A stretch of DNA of 16,515 nucleotides from positions 1 to 16,515 of the forward strand of contig JADFOM010000021.1 of NCBI GenBank assembly GCA_022562835.1. Direction: 5' to 3'. Shown here one piece after another: positions 1-8,006 of the stretch. Each line of letters opens with the position of its first letter. The first letter of the stretch is position 1. The notes beneath the pieces are model-generated. The model searched no databases. It saw only the letters and a program-made list of their open reading frames with translations, and was not told where the DNA came from. Source of the stretch: Acidobacteriota bacterium (lineage in GTDB: Bacteria > Actinomycetota > Acidimicrobiia > Acidimicrobiales > SHLQ01). The position numbers were made by a program, and so were the translations under genes.

Positions 1-297
1 ACCTCTCTCCCAGACGCGGGCCCCAGCACCCTTGCGCGGATCGGCGCCATCGCTGCGGTGCTGATCGGCGGGGTGTGCGGCGGGCTGATCGGCTACTCGG
101 TGACCGACCTGCAATGCACCGACTGCGGAAACTGGAGCGCGGTTGGCGCTGCGGTCGGTGCGATTGGGGCTGCGATCGGAGTTGCTGTGATCGTGGTTCT
201 GACGCTGCGTGCGATGGCGGAGTGGCGAGCGATCGAGGCCCGAGGCGCCGCAACCGCTGAACGAGACGAGATCGATCCACCCTCGGACTCAGGGTGA
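1..297 (+). CDS. Small membrane protein, 3' part (5' end outside window)
   Basis: The reading frame is open from the first base and stops with TGA at 295-297, so only the C-terminal 98 residues are visible. Two hydrophobic, Gly/Ala-rich segments can be seen, one starting RIGAIAAVLIGG (about codons 13-35) and one covering AAVGAIGAAIGVAVIVVLTL (about codons 50-70). Between them is a short loop with a CTDC pair. The tail after the second segment is charged (REWRA-like, then Asp/Glu-rich). This suggests a two-helix inner-membrane protein or the end of a larger one. I do not recognise the family. The stop lies 7 bases before the phosphatase start, so the two genes are probably co-transcribed. The GTG at 55 could be an internal start, but the frame continues to the window edge. 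Confidence 0.6.
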   Translation, partial: TSLPDAGPSTLARIGAIAAVLIGGVCGGLIGYSVTDLQCTDCGNWSAVGAAVGAIGAAIGVAVIVVLTLRAMAEWRAIEARGAATAERDEIDPPSDSG

Positions 298-304
298 ACG
301 ACCT

Positions 305-1108
305 GTGGCGATAGTCGACCTCGCCGCGTTGCACGACCTCGCCGTGTCGATTGCGGCTGCAACGGCGACCGAAGTCGTGCGGCGTTCGAATGAATCCTTC
401 GAGGTCGCAACGAAGTCGAGTGCCACAGACCTCGTCACAGAAATCGACGCCTGGGCCGAGCGTTTCATCATCGACAGCATCAGCGAGGCCCGACCAGACG
501 ATGGTTTCATCGGCGAGGAGGGGGCCGACAGCGCTTCTCGCTCCGGCGTGACCTGGGTGATCGATCCCATCGACGGCACGACCAATTTCGTCTATCGCTA
601 TCCCATGTTTGCGGTCTCAATCGCCGCGGTCACCGAAACCGAGACACTCGTTGGCGCGGTGGCGCATTGCTCGAGCGGCGAGGTCTACCACGCGACTACC
701 GGTGGAGGAGCCTTCGTCGGAGAATCGCCACTCGCTGTGTCCGATCAGCAGAGTCTGCCCCAGTCGCTCGTTGCGACAGGTTTTGGCTACGACGCAGAGC
801 AACGCCGGCAACAGGCGCAACAACTCACCCACATCATCGGAGAGGTACGCGACATTCGACGTTCCGGCAGTGCCGCGACCGATCTCGCGTTCACCGCCGC
901 CGGGCTCGTCGATGCGTACTACGAAGCCGGACTCAACCGTTGGGACATCGCCGCGGGCGAGCTGATCGTGCGCGAGGCGGGTGGGCTTGTTGATCTGACC
1001 GAGACCGGCAACAGGCGTTACTCTGTCCTAGCCGCGGCACCCGGCGTCTTCGATGAACTTCGCGTTCTACTGAAGATGGCGCGGGGACATGCCGATGGGC
1101 CATGGTAA
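305..1108 (+). CDS. Inositol monophosphatase family protein (SuhB/IMPase-like)
   Basis: The 267-residue product is a typical length for Mg2+/Li+-sensitive sugar phosphatases that hydrolyse myo-inositol 1-phosphate or related sugar phosphates. Visible hallmarks are the metal-binding IGEEG at residues 69-73, the signature DPIDGTTNF at 87-95, and the C-terminal WDIAAG at 213-218, whose Asp214 should bind the second metal. I chose GTG at 305 because the family's helical N-terminus (LAALHDLAVSIAAATA) starts there and an AGGG-type ribosome site lies about 10 bases upstream; the frame is open further upstream, but that stretch overlaps the preceding gene. In actinobacteria such enzymes can supply inositol for phosphatidylinositol and its mannosides, which would fit the PimB'-like gene later in the window, but this is inference. 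Histidinol-phosphatase or 3'-phosphoadenosine phosphatase activity cannot be excluded from sequence alone. Confidence 0.9.
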   Translation: MAIVDLAALHDLAVSIAAATATEVVRRSNESFEVATKSSATDLVTEIDAWAERFIIDSISEARPDDGFIGEEGADSASRSGVTWVIDPIDGTTNFVYRYPMFAVSIAAVTETETLVGAVAHCSSGEVYHATTGGGAFVGESPLAVSDQQSLPQSLVATGFGYDAEQRRQQAQQLTHIIGEVRDIRRSGSAATDLAFTAAGLVDAYYEAGLNRWDIAAGELIVREAGGLVDLTETGNRRYSVLAAAPGVFDELRVLLKMARGHADGPW

Positions 1109-1175
1109 GAGTCAAACAAACGTGACTTGGTCGGGGCTGCACCACTCGACCCGTCTGATAGGGCACGATTGACCC

Positions 1176-1856
1176 GTGGGAACACGTATTCTGACCGTTG
1201 AGGACGATGAGAGAATTCGAACTGCGGTACGCCTCGCGCTCGAAGACGAAGGTTGGAACGTCACCGAAGCAGACAACGGTGAAGATGCGTTAAAGGCATT
1301 CGCGCGTCAGCCCGCCGATGTCGTGTTGATCGACATCATGCTCCCAGGCATGGACGGCTTCGAGGTCTGCAGAGCGATCCGGCATGATTCCGATGTGCCG
1401 ATCGTGATGGTTACCGCGCGCGACGACACACACGACGTCGTTGCCGGTCTAGAGGCGGGCGCCGATGACTACCTCACGAAACCGTTCGCTCCAAAGGAAC
1501 TATCCGCTCGGATTCGCGCCCTACTTCGCAGGACGAGATCGACCGATCTCTCATCACAAAAGCTCCAGTTCGGTGACCTCGAGGTAATACCCGATGAGGG
1601 CGTCGTGCGCCTGGCGGGTGCGGAGGTCCACCTCACCAAGACCGAATTTCGCCTGCTGGTGGAACTCGCCTCGAACCCGGGGCGAGTATTCAGCCGTGAG
1701 GTATTGCTCGAACGGGTATGGGGCTACGGATATTTTGGTGACGGTCGACTTGTCGACGTCCACGTGAGGCGGCTGCGAACCAAGATCGAGGCGGATCCGG
1801 CCCATCCCGCACACGTCGTCACCGTACGCGGCCTCGGCTACAAGCTCCAGACCTGA
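1176..1856 (+). CDS. mtrA: OmpR/PhoB-family response regulator, MtrA-like
   Basis: The 226-residue protein has a receiver domain (about 1-120) and a winged-helix DNA-binding domain (about 130-225). The receiver has the acidic pocket Glu9-Asp10-Asp11, phospho-acceptor Asp53 in LIDIMLPGMDG, Thr80 in VPIVMVTAR, and Tyr99/Lys102 in DDYLTKPF. The effector domain has the hallmarks LTKTEFRLL, VFSREVLLERVWGYGYFGDGR and VDVHVRRLRTKIE, ending VRGLGYKL. Wording of the receiver and of the VWGY...RLVDVHV stretch is very close to mycobacterial MtrA. The GTG start gives the canonical RILTVEDDE N-terminus. The sensor kinase gene starts 2 bases after the stop, so they form a pair. In other actinobacteria MtrA controls cell-wall and division genes. 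The 67 bases upstream (1109-1175) must carry any dedicated promoter, but I see no convincing -35/-10 pair there. Confidence 0.9.
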   Translation: MGTRILTVEDDERIRTAVRLALEDEGWNVTEADNGEDALKAFARQPADVVLIDIMLPGMDGFEVCRAIRHDSDVPIVMVTARDDTHDVVAGLEAGADDYLTKPFAPKELSARIRALLRRTRSTDLSSQKLQFGDLEVIPDEGVVRLAGAEVHLTKTEFRLLVELASNPGRVFSREVLLERVWGYGYFGDGRLVDVHVRRLRTKIEADPAHPAHVVTVRGLGYKLQT

Positions 1857-1858
1857 CC

Positions 1859-3307
1859 GTGGCCATGACGGGTCCCGCTCGACCTAGCGGTCGTCGAGGC
1901 TTTGACCGACTTGGACTCCGAGACCGGATGACCATCGCGTTCGCGCTCGGCGCGTTCGTGATCACCGTCGTGGTCGCCTTGGCGACGCTGGTGATTACGC
2001 GCCAGATACTGTTGAACCAGCGCGAAGACGGGGCGTTACGCGTCGCCATCTCCAATGCGCAGATCGTCAGCAACGGCCTCTCCGATGAATCGGACCCGGA
2101 CGCTCTCGCGCCGTTGGTCGCGGGCCTCAACACAACCGGGGGCGCCCGAGCCCTGCTCAACTTCGAAGACACCTGGCATGCCTCGAATGCAGTCGAATTC
2201 GGCGAGACGGATCTACCCGAAGTCTTGCTCACCGACGTCGTCGAGATGGGCCAAGCGGCGCGCATGCGCAGCAACCTACGCGGAGAGCCAGTCCTCCTCA
2301 TCGCAATACCTATCCCAAACTCCAACGCGAACTACTTCGAGTCGGTGCCACTCGATGAGATCCAGTCGACGTTGCGCACATTGTCGACAATTCTTGCTGT
2401 CTCGGTCATCGGTTCAACAATCTTCGCCGCGGCCCTCGGCTACTGGGCATCGCGCCAAGCCTTGCGACCGCTCCGAGTCGTTACAAGTGCGACCGAGGCG
2501 ATCGCGGAGGGTCAATTCGATACCCGCCTGGAACCGCCCGCCGACCGCGACCTTGCCATTCTCGTCACGCGTTTCAACAGCATGGCGGCCGGGCTAGAGG
2601 AACGCATCGAACGCGACGCCCGGTTTGCCTCCGAGGTGTCGCACGAACTTCGGTCGCCGTTGATGACGCTCACGGCCTCGATCGAGGTACTGGAGAACAG
2701 CAGGGATGAGCTTACGCCGCGCGCCGCCACCGCTCTCGATCTCCTCTCGAGCGACATCGATCGGTTCCGCGGGCTGGTCGAAGATCTGCTCGAGATCTCC
2801 CGCTTCGACGCGGGTCAAGCATCGCTGCAGCTCTCCTCGTTCAACGCCGCAGAGTTTCTCGACCAGATCGTGGCGCATGATTCACCAGAGACCGCCGTCG
2901 ACCTTGAGGCCGACAGCAACCAAATCATCGTCACCGCAGACAAACGTCGAATGGCGCGCATCATGTCGAACCTGTTGGCCAACGCACGGACCTACGCAGG
3001 CGGCGCTACCTCGGTGCAACTTGGACACACTCCCGACGACGAGACGTTCTGGGTGGCGGTCGAGGACGCCGGGCCGGGCGTGGACCCCACCGAACGATCA
3101 GTCATCTTCGAGCGCTTCTCGCGCGGCAGCGGTGGCGGTAGCCGTGCTAGCGAAACCGGAATGGGTCTGGGACTCGCGATGGTGACCGAAGACGCAGCGT
3201 TGCATGGAGGTAGCGTCGAGGTCCAGGACCGCACCGACGGAAAACCAGGCGCCAGATTCGTCGTGACGCTGCCGGTCAGAGACATCGGGGAGGGCGAATA
3301 CCACTGA
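1859..3307 (+). CDS. mtrB: Sensor histidine kinase, MtrB-like
   Basis: The 482-residue kinase is the probable partner of the preceding regulator. It has a short basic N-terminus, a first membrane helix at about 24-48 (FALGAFVITVVVALATLVI), an external sensor region at about 50-170, a second helix at about 174-196, a HAMP linker (RQALRPL...) to about 250, a HisKA dimerisation domain with the phospho-accepting His262 in SEVSHELRSPL, and a HATPase domain. The ATP site shows the N box at Asn375 (NLLANA), the G1 box DAGPG at 403-407, the F box ERFSRG and the G2 box GMGLGLAMV. MtrB proteins I know are somewhat longer; the difference would be in the external domain. GTG at 1859 and ATG at 1865 are both possible starts. 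The stop shares one base with the ATG of the next gene (TGATG), a sign of translational coupling. Confidence 0.9.
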   Translation: MAMTGPARPSGRRGFDRLGLRDRMTIAFALGAFVITVVVALATLVITRQILLNQREDGALRVAISNAQIVSNGLSDESDPDALAPLVAGLNTTGGARALLNFEDTWHASNAVEFGETDLPEVLLTDVVEMGQAARMRSNLRGEPVLLIAIPIPNSNANYFESVPLDEIQSTLRTLSTILAVSVIGSTIFAAALGYWASRQALRPLRVVTSATEAIAEGQFDTRLEPPADRDLAILVTRFNSMAAGLEERIERDARFASEVSHELRSPLMTLTASIEVLENSRDELTPRAATALDLLSSDIDRFRGLVEDLLEISRFDAGQASLQLSSFNAAEFLDQIVAHDSPETAVDLEADSNQIIVTADKRRMARIMSNLLANARTYAGGATSVQLGHTPDDETFWVAVEDAGPGVDPTERSVIFERFSRGSGGGSRASETGMGLGLAMVTEDAALHGGSVEVQDRTDGKPGARFVVTLPVRDIGEGEYH

Positions 3308-4038
3308 TGCGAAACCCATCTACCGGTCTGGCGCGACCTCTGTACGCACTGGTCGTAGCGATCATCGCGTTGAGCGCTGGCTGTGCAATCCCCACCGACT
3401 CCAAACCTCGCGCACTAAGCGCAGATGAACTCCCCGAAGGCCTCGTACCGACCTCGACCGTCCCTATCTCAGAACCAACCGGAACTGACATCGTGGGCGT
3501 TTGGTACCAGACCCAGGTAGGTGGCCTGCAGCGCGTCGGGCGCAGCGTCGAAACTGCGTCCGTGCAAAGTGCCCTAGAGGCTCTGTTCGAGCCGACGCCC
3601 GACGGCTCGCCGAATCGCCTCACCAATCAGTGGAATGACCCGAACATTGCACTCATCGGACTCGAACTTCGTGAAGACAACCGACTCACGGTCAACCTTA
3701 GTGCCATCCCCCCAGCGGCCGAGGGGGCGCTTGCGGGTCCCACGTTTGCGCAGCTGGTCTGGACGGTGACCCAGACTCCGTTCGGGGTCGACATGGTGCG
3801 TCTGCAAGTCGAAGGCGAACCAATCCGTATGGTTGCGGGAGAAAGCGGCGCCGGGTTCATCGCCCGCAGTGACTTCGCTAGTCAGCCCGAGGGTGTACCG
3901 GTTACCCCCACCAACCGCTCGCGTCCTACCCGCACCGTCCCGGCGATCACCGTCCAGCCTGCCAAGACCGACCCTGCGCCGCCGGGGCCTGCCGCGGCCT
4001 CGCCGCAGAGACCCACGACATCTACACTCAACAATTGA
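3307..4038 (+). CDS. GerMN-domain lipoprotein, short LpqB-like
   Basis: The 243-residue protein starts with a lipoprotein signal: basic MRNPSTGLARP, a hydrophobic stretch, then a lipobox ALSAGC with Cys26 as the predicted lipidated residue. Mature residues about 60-180 look like a GerMN (spore-germination GerM-type) domain, with patterns such as VWYQTQVGGLQRVGRSV, ALEALFEPTPDG and AQLVWTVTQTPFGVDMVRLQVEG. The last about 45 residues are Pro/Thr/Ala-rich and probably disordered or wall-spanning. Its place directly after an MtrA/MtrB pair, overlapping the kinase stop by one base, matches LpqB, which modulates MtrB in other actinobacteria. Classical LpqB is near 580 residues with a C-terminal beta-propeller; that part is absent here and the frame ends cleanly, so this is a short version or a different GerMN lipoprotein in the same place. 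The next gene is convergent, with a 41-base gap holding no clear terminator. Confidence 0.8.
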   Translation: MRNPSTGLARPLYALVVAIIALSAGCAIPTDSKPRALSADELPEGLVPTSTVPISEPTGTDIVGVWYQTQVGGLQRVGRSVETASVQSALEALFEPTPDGSPNRLTNQWNDPNIALIGLELREDNRLTVNLSAIPPAAEGALAGPTFAQLVWTVTQTPFGVDMVRLQVEGEPIRMVAGESGAGFIARSDFASQPEGVPVTPTNRSRPTRTVPAITVQPAKTDPAPPGPAAASPQRPTTSTLNN

Positions 4039-4079
4039 CACTCTGACCGATTGAACTCACGCAGATACCCAACGAACGT

Positions 4080-5108
4080 TCACCCAAAAAAGACCTTTGC
4101 AATGTCGTACAACGCAGGATTCACAAGCTTGAGCTGTGCCGTCGCCTCCGCCAGAGGTACACGGACAACCTCGCCGTTCTGTAACGCAACCATTTTGCCA
4201 AAGTCGCCGTCATGGGCAGCGTGGACCGCCTCGACCCCGAACCAAGTCGACAACACGCGATCAAATGCTGTGGGCGTGCCACCGCGCTGCACATAACCAA
4301 GAATCGTCACGCGCGTTTCGAAGCCGGTACGGCTTTCGATCTCATCGGCGACGACCGCTGCGATACCACCGAGACGTTTGTGACCGTATACATCGATGCC
4401 GCGGTCGACCAGGTCGAGTGTTCCTTCAACCGGAACAGCGCCCTCTGCTACTACCACGATCGAGGCATACCGGCCGCGCCCGTGACGTCGCACTAGGGAT
4501 TCACAGACGTCTGCCATGTCGAACGGCACCTCGGGGACGAGGGTCATCGTCGCACCACCTGCGATCCCGGCCCACGTCGCGATGTGTCCGGCGTGGCGGC
4601 CCATCACTTCGACGACCATTACGCGATCGTGTGATTCGGCGGTCGTGTGAAGTCGGTCGATAGCTTCGGTAGCGATCTCGACGGCCGTCTCGAAACCAAA
4701 CGTCATCTCCGTACTGCCAACGTCATTGTCAATTGTTTTGGGTACCCCAATGACAGAGAAGCCCTGCTCGAACATCGCGCTGGTGGCGCTCAACGTCCCC
4801 TCTCCGCCGATGCTGATGAGCCCATCTATCCCGTGTCTTTCCAATGTTGCTCGGACACGATCGGGCCCGTCGTCATACATGAAGGGCTGCGCCCGGCTCA
4901 TCCCCAGCACCGAACCGCCACGGGGTAGAAGGCCGCGGCAAGCCTCGACATCCAATGTCATCGTGCGGTCCTCAAGCACGCCAGCCCAGCCGTCCAGAAA
5001 CCCCACGACCTCGTCGCCGTATTGCCGCTCGGCGACACGTACGACTCCGCGAATCACCGCATTGAGACCTGGACAATCGCCACCACCGGTGAGAACTCCG
5101 AGTTTCAT
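4080..5108 (-). CDS. pfkA: 6-phosphofructokinase
   Basis: The 342-residue enzyme phosphorylates fructose 6-phosphate to the 1,6-bisphosphate in glycolysis. The N-terminus MKLGVLTGGGDCPGLNAVIRG is the nucleotide-binding loop. GGEGT lies at 101-105, the catalytic PKTIDND at 123-129 with Asp127 as base, MGRHAGH at 169-175, and the family signature region QRGGTPTAFDR at 274-284. Gly104 (E. coli numbering coincides) favours ATP as phosphoryl donor, whereas Lys124 is the residue typical of pyrophosphate-dependent enzymes; from memory this mixed pair is found in actinobacterial group III ATP-PFKs. The ATG at 5106-5108 is preceded by GGGGA four bases upstream. The gene is divergent from glycerol kinase and convergent with the lipoprotein gene. 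ATP specificity is likely but not certain. Confidence 0.93.
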   Translation of the reverse strand: MKLGVLTGGGDCPGLNAVIRGVVRVAERQYGDEVVGFLDGWAGVLEDRTMTLDVEACRGLLPRGGSVLGMSRAQPFMYDDGPDRVRATLERHGIDGLISIGGEGTLSATSAMFEQGFSVIGVPKTIDNDVGSTEMTFGFETAVEIATEAIDRLHTTAESHDRVMVVEVMGRHAGHIATWAGIAGGATMTLVPEVPFDMADVCESLVRRHGRGRYASIVVVAEGAVPVEGTLDLVDRGIDVYGHKRLGGIAAVVADEIESRTGFETRVTILGYVQRGGTPTAFDRVLSTWFGVEAVHAAHDGDFGKMVALQNGEVVRVPLAEATAQLKLVNPALYDIAKVFFG

Positions 5109-5133
5109 TCATTCCCCGCATCTGTGTTCGCGG

Positions 5134-5149
5134 ACGATCGCTCGATCGT
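5134..5149. promoter_or_regulatory. 16-bp palindrome in the pfkA/glpK divergent region
   Basis: ACGATCG and its exact reverse complement CGATCGT are separated by CT. The spacer is too short for a hairpin, so a dimeric-repressor site is more likely than an RNA element. It lies 26-41 bases upstream of the pfkA start codon and about 14 bases downstream of the candidate pfkA -10 element, where a bound protein would block transcription. CGATCG is common in high-GC DNA, so chance remains possible. Confidence 0.35.
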
Positions 5150-5161
5150 TGCCTGTGCCCT

Positions 5162-5190
5162 ATTGTCGACCCATGCTCGTCTGGAACCAA
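5162..5190 (-). promoter_or_regulatory. Candidate sigma-70-type promoter for pfkA
   Basis: Reading the minus strand, TTGGTT (5190-5185) and GACAAT (5167-5162) are separated by exactly 17 bases and point towards the pfkA start at 5108. The -10 matches TATAAT at four of six positions. Placement in the divergent intergenic region supports it. It is a motif match by eye only. Confidence 0.35.
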
Positions 5191-5252
5191 ACCTCGCGGC
5201 CCGCCAGCGCACAAATGCCGCCGACGAATCGACTGATCGGCCACCATTACAC

Positions 5253-6734
5253 ATGAGCATCATCGTCGCGATCGACGCAGGAACGACGGGGGTAAGGGCC
5301 GTTGCGGTGCGAGAGGACGGTCGGGTCGGTCCATACAGTTACCGCGAGTTCACGCAGCATTTCCCCCGACCCGGCTGGGTCGAACACGACCCGAATGAGA
5401 TCTGGGAGGCCACTCTGGTGGTCTTGGGTGAACTCATTGAGCTGCTCGACGCACCCGTTGCCGCCATCGGCATCACGAATCAACGAGAAACCGTCGTCGT
5501 ATGGGATTCCGAGACCGGCGAGCCGCTTCATCGGGCGATCGTCTGGCAGGATCGCCGTACCGCCGAGCGCTGCAAACAACTCGAGTCCAACGGCCATCTC
5601 GAACTTATTCGCGACCGAACCGGGCTCGTTCTCGATCCCTACTTCAGCGCATCGAAGCTGCAATGGATCTTCGAAAATGGAGTCGAACGTAACGACCGGG
5701 TCCGCTTCGGCACGATCGACAGCTGGTTGATCCACAAGCTGTCAGGTCATAGGGCGCACTATACCGACGTGTCCAATGCGAGCCGAACGATGTTGTTCGA
5801 CATCGTCAACACTCAGTGGTCTGAGGAACTGTGCGCTCTGTTCGACATACCGATGACCTGTCTTGCCGAGGTGCGGCCCTCATCAGGGTTGATGACTACT
5901 ACCGCAGCAAATCTGCCAATTGCGGAAGGAACACCGATAAGCGGGGTGGCCGGCGACCAACAGGCCTCGCTGTTCGGACAGGCTTGTTTCAAAAAGGGAA
6001 AGGCGAAGATCACATACGGCACCGGCTCGTTCCTCTTGGTCAATGCAGGAGCGACGACTCCAAAGCCGACCGAAGGCCTGCTGAACACGATCGCGTGGCA
6101 GATCGGTTCGGATGATCTCGTATACGCAGTGGAAGGATCCGCGTTCGTCACGGGCGCGGCAATTCAATGGCTACGAGACGGACTCGGATTGATCGAGGAG
6201 GCTTCCGAGGTCGGCCCATTGGCGCAGTCGGTTCCCGATGCAGGTGGTGTGTACTTTGTGCCGGCGTTCACCGGCCTCGGGAGTCCTTGGTGGGATCCTC
6301 ATGCGCGGGGCACGATCGTCGGCCTTACGCGAGGCACAACCAAGGCGCACATCGCTCGGGCTGTGGTCGAAGCCATCGCCCTTTCGTGCGCCGACATCGG
6401 CGACGCGCTCAGCGCTGCGAACCAAGAGACAATCTCAGAGTTCCGCGTCGACGGCGGTGCGAGCGTCATGGATCTTCTATGTGCTCTACAAGCTGACCTC
6501 CTCGGTGTGCCGGTGTTGCGTTCGGCAAATGTCGAGACGACCGCACTCGGTGCGGCTTACCTCGCGGGCATGGCGATAGACCTCTGGTCATCGACCGATG
6601 AGATCGCCTCGATCACACACCACGACGCCACCTTCGAGCCTGGACGCAGCGCGCCGGAGATGGAAGGTTTGCGCAAGGGTTGGCTTCGGGCGGTCGAACG
6701 GTCACGGGACTGGGCTTCGCCGGTCACGTCTTGA
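5253..6734 (+). CDS. glpK: Glycerol kinase
   Basis: The 493-residue FGGY-family kinase makes sn-glycerol 3-phosphate from glycerol and ATP and has the normal family length. It shows the N-terminal phosphate loop AIDAGTTGVRAV, the glycerol-binding ITNQRETVVVW (Arg78-Glu79), AIVWQDRRT, LDPYFSASKLQWI (Tyr130), and VAGDQQASLFGQ with the probable catalytic base Asp235. It also has YGTGSFLLVN and the C-terminal FGGY signature GLGSPWWDPHARG followed by RVDGGAS and ETTALGAAYLAG. I chose ATG 5253 because homology begins immediately (MSIIVAIDAGTTG); the open frame upstream is non-conserved intergenic sequence. No strong ribosome site precedes it. It is alone on its strand, with no visible glpF or glpD beside it; it is divergent from pfkA and convergent with the aminotransferase gene 30 bases downstream. 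Confidence 0.95.
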   Translation: MSIIVAIDAGTTGVRAVAVREDGRVGPYSYREFTQHFPRPGWVEHDPNEIWEATLVVLGELIELLDAPVAAIGITNQRETVVVWDSETGEPLHRAIVWQDRRTAERCKQLESNGHLELIRDRTGLVLDPYFSASKLQWIFENGVERNDRVRFGTIDSWLIHKLSGHRAHYTDVSNASRTMLFDIVNTQWSEELCALFDIPMTCLAEVRPSSGLMTTTAANLPIAEGTPISGVAGDQQASLFGQACFKKGKAKITYGTGSFLLVNAGATTPKPTEGLLNTIAWQIGSDDLVYAVEGSAFVTGAAIQWLRDGLGLIEEASEVGPLAQSVPDAGGVYFVPAFTGLGSPWWDPHARGTIVGLTRGTTKAHIARAVVEAIALSCADIGDALSAANQETISEFRVDGGASVMDLLCALQADLLGVPVLRSANVETTALGAAYLAGMAIDLWSSTDEIASITHHDATFEPGRSAPEMEGLRKGWLRAVERSRDWASPVTS

Positions 6735-6764
6735 ACGGACCAGCTCAAAGAGCCCGACCCGAGT

Positions 6765-7940
6765 TCAGTGAAGCCGTGTCAACGCACCACGAAGCTGGCG
6801 GACCGCTTGGTTGATGCGTTGCTCGTTCTCGATCAACGCAAACCGCACGTAGCCCTCCCCACCAGGGCCGAAACCGATCCCAGGTGAGGCAGCTACGTTC
6901 GCTTCGGAAACGAGCATCGAAGCGAACTCAACCGAACCCATGTCGCGGTAGGGCTCTGGGATCCTCGCCCAAGCGAACATGGTGCCCATCGGCGGTTCGA
7001 TTTCCCAGCCGATGCGATTCAACCCCTCGCAGAGGGTGTTGCGGCGGGACTCATAGATACCGCGGACCAACTTGGGATATTCGGGTTCTTCGTTGAGGGT
7101 AACGGTGGCAGCGATCTGAATCGGCTGGAACGTGCCGTAGTCGAGATATGACTTGAGCTTGCCCAGAGCCGCAACCACCTCAGCGTTGCCGACCATGAAG
7201 GCCACACGCCATCCGGCCATCGAGAATGTCTTGGTCATCGAGTAGAACTCGACCGCCACATCCCTGGCTCCTTCGGCCTCGAGTATCGAGGGTGGGTCAT
7301 AGCCGTCGAATCCCAATTCGGCGTACGCGAAATCATGGACGAGGAAAACCTCATGGCTGCGGGCGAAGTCGACGATTCGCTGCATGAATTCGAGGTCAAC
7401 GCAGGTCGTGGTCGGGTTGTGCGGAAACGACAACACTATGACCCTGGGACGCGGCCACGAGTACTCGAAACGTTCGGCCAGATTGTCGAAGAAATCGCTT
7501 TCGGTGCTGAGCGGAACCTCGCGCACCTCGGCGCCGGCGAACAGCGGCGCGTACAAGTGGATCGGATAAGAGGGCGCAGGGACCAAAGCGGCGTCGCCGG
7601 GCTGGAGCAGCGTCCACATCAGATGCGAGAACCCCTCCTTGGCACCGATGGTGTTGATCACCTCGGTTTCTGGATCCAGTTCGACCGAAAAACGCCTCTG
7701 ATAAAGATCGGCGATGGCCTGGCGAAGCTTGGGGATTCCGCGACTCGCCGAGTAGCGGTGGTTGCGCGGGTTCTGCGCCGCCTCGGCGAGCTTGCGAACG
7801 GTGAGGTCCGGCGACGGTAGATCCGGATTCCCGAAGCCGAGATCGATGACATCCTCGCCGTTGCGTCGAGCCTCGGTCTTCAACGTGTCGATGATTGTGA
7901 AGACATACGGGGGTAGTGACGTAATGCGTCTGAATTCCAC
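6765..7940 (-). CDS. PLP-dependent class I/II aminotransferase, AlaC-like
   Basis: The 391-residue fold-type I aminotransferase has the N-terminal substrate motif VIDLGFGNPDLPSP, RYSASRGIPKLR, and NTIGAKEGFSHLMWTLLQPGD. It also has SFPHNPTTTCVD (the NP motif of the PLP pocket), HDFAYAELGFDGY with the ring-binding Asp and Tyr, and the Schiff-base Lys237 in SMTKTFSMAGWRVAF. The near C-terminal VRFALIEN carries the substrate-carboxylate Arg. The pattern SMTKTFSMAGWR with the whole layout is close to E. coli AlaC (glutamate-pyruvate transaminase) and to LL-diaminopimelate/succinyl-diaminopimelate aminotransferases. I favour AlaC-like but cannot fix the substrate. The start is GTG at 7940; no better in-frame start is visible. 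It is the last gene of the minus-strand block, 66 bases after the ROK kinase stop, and may be co-transcribed with it. Confidence 0.85.
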   Translation of the reverse strand: MEFRRITSLPPYVFTIIDTLKTEARRNGEDVIDLGFGNPDLPSPDLTVRKLAEAAQNPRNHRYSASRGIPKLRQAIADLYQRRFSVELDPETEVINTIGAKEGFSHLMWTLLQPGDAALVPAPSYPIHLYAPLFAGAEVREVPLSTESDFFDNLAERFEYSWPRPRVIVLSFPHNPTTTCVDLEFMQRIVDFARSHEVFLVHDFAYAELGFDGYDPPSILEAEGARDVAVEFYSMTKTFSMAGWRVAFMVGNAEVVAALGKLKSYLDYGTFQPIQIAATVTLNEEPEYPKLVRGIYESRRNTLCEGLNRIGWEIEPPMGTMFAWARIPEPYRDMGSVEFASMLVSEANVAASPGIGFGPGGEGYVRFALIENEQRINQAVRQLRGALTRLH

Positions 7941-8006
7941 CAGGCCACTGTATTGGCTCGGACAACGGTCGACCGGTGTTTGGCGCCGAGATCGAGCGGT
8001 CGATGC

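Noticed and set aside
209..304. Upstream start for the inositol-phosphatase gene
   Set aside because: It would overlap the preceding gene by about 90 bases and add residues unlike the family; GTG 305 gives the normal N-terminus and length.
1109..1175. Promoter in front of the mtrA-like gene
   Set aside because: I tried to pair -35 and -10 boxes (TTGGTC, GATAGG) but the spacing was wrong, so no promoter is called.
1554..4041. Long minus-strand frames under the two-component and lipoprotein genes
   Set aside because: They are shadows of clearly recognised plus-strand genes and show no protein-family pattern.
5022..5252. N-terminal extension of glycerol kinase by 77 codons
   Set aside because: The extension covers the pfkA start and the divergent promoter region; family homology starts exactly at ATG 5253.
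6743..6753. GCTC-AAA-GAGC hairpin between convergent glpK and aminotransferase genes
   Set aside because: A 4-bp stem is too short to be a credible bidirectional terminator.
7966..7975. CGGTCGACCG palindrome between the ROK kinase and aminotransferase genes
   Set aside because: A 10-bp palindrome with no loop is frequent in high-GC DNA, and no promoter element is seen next to it.
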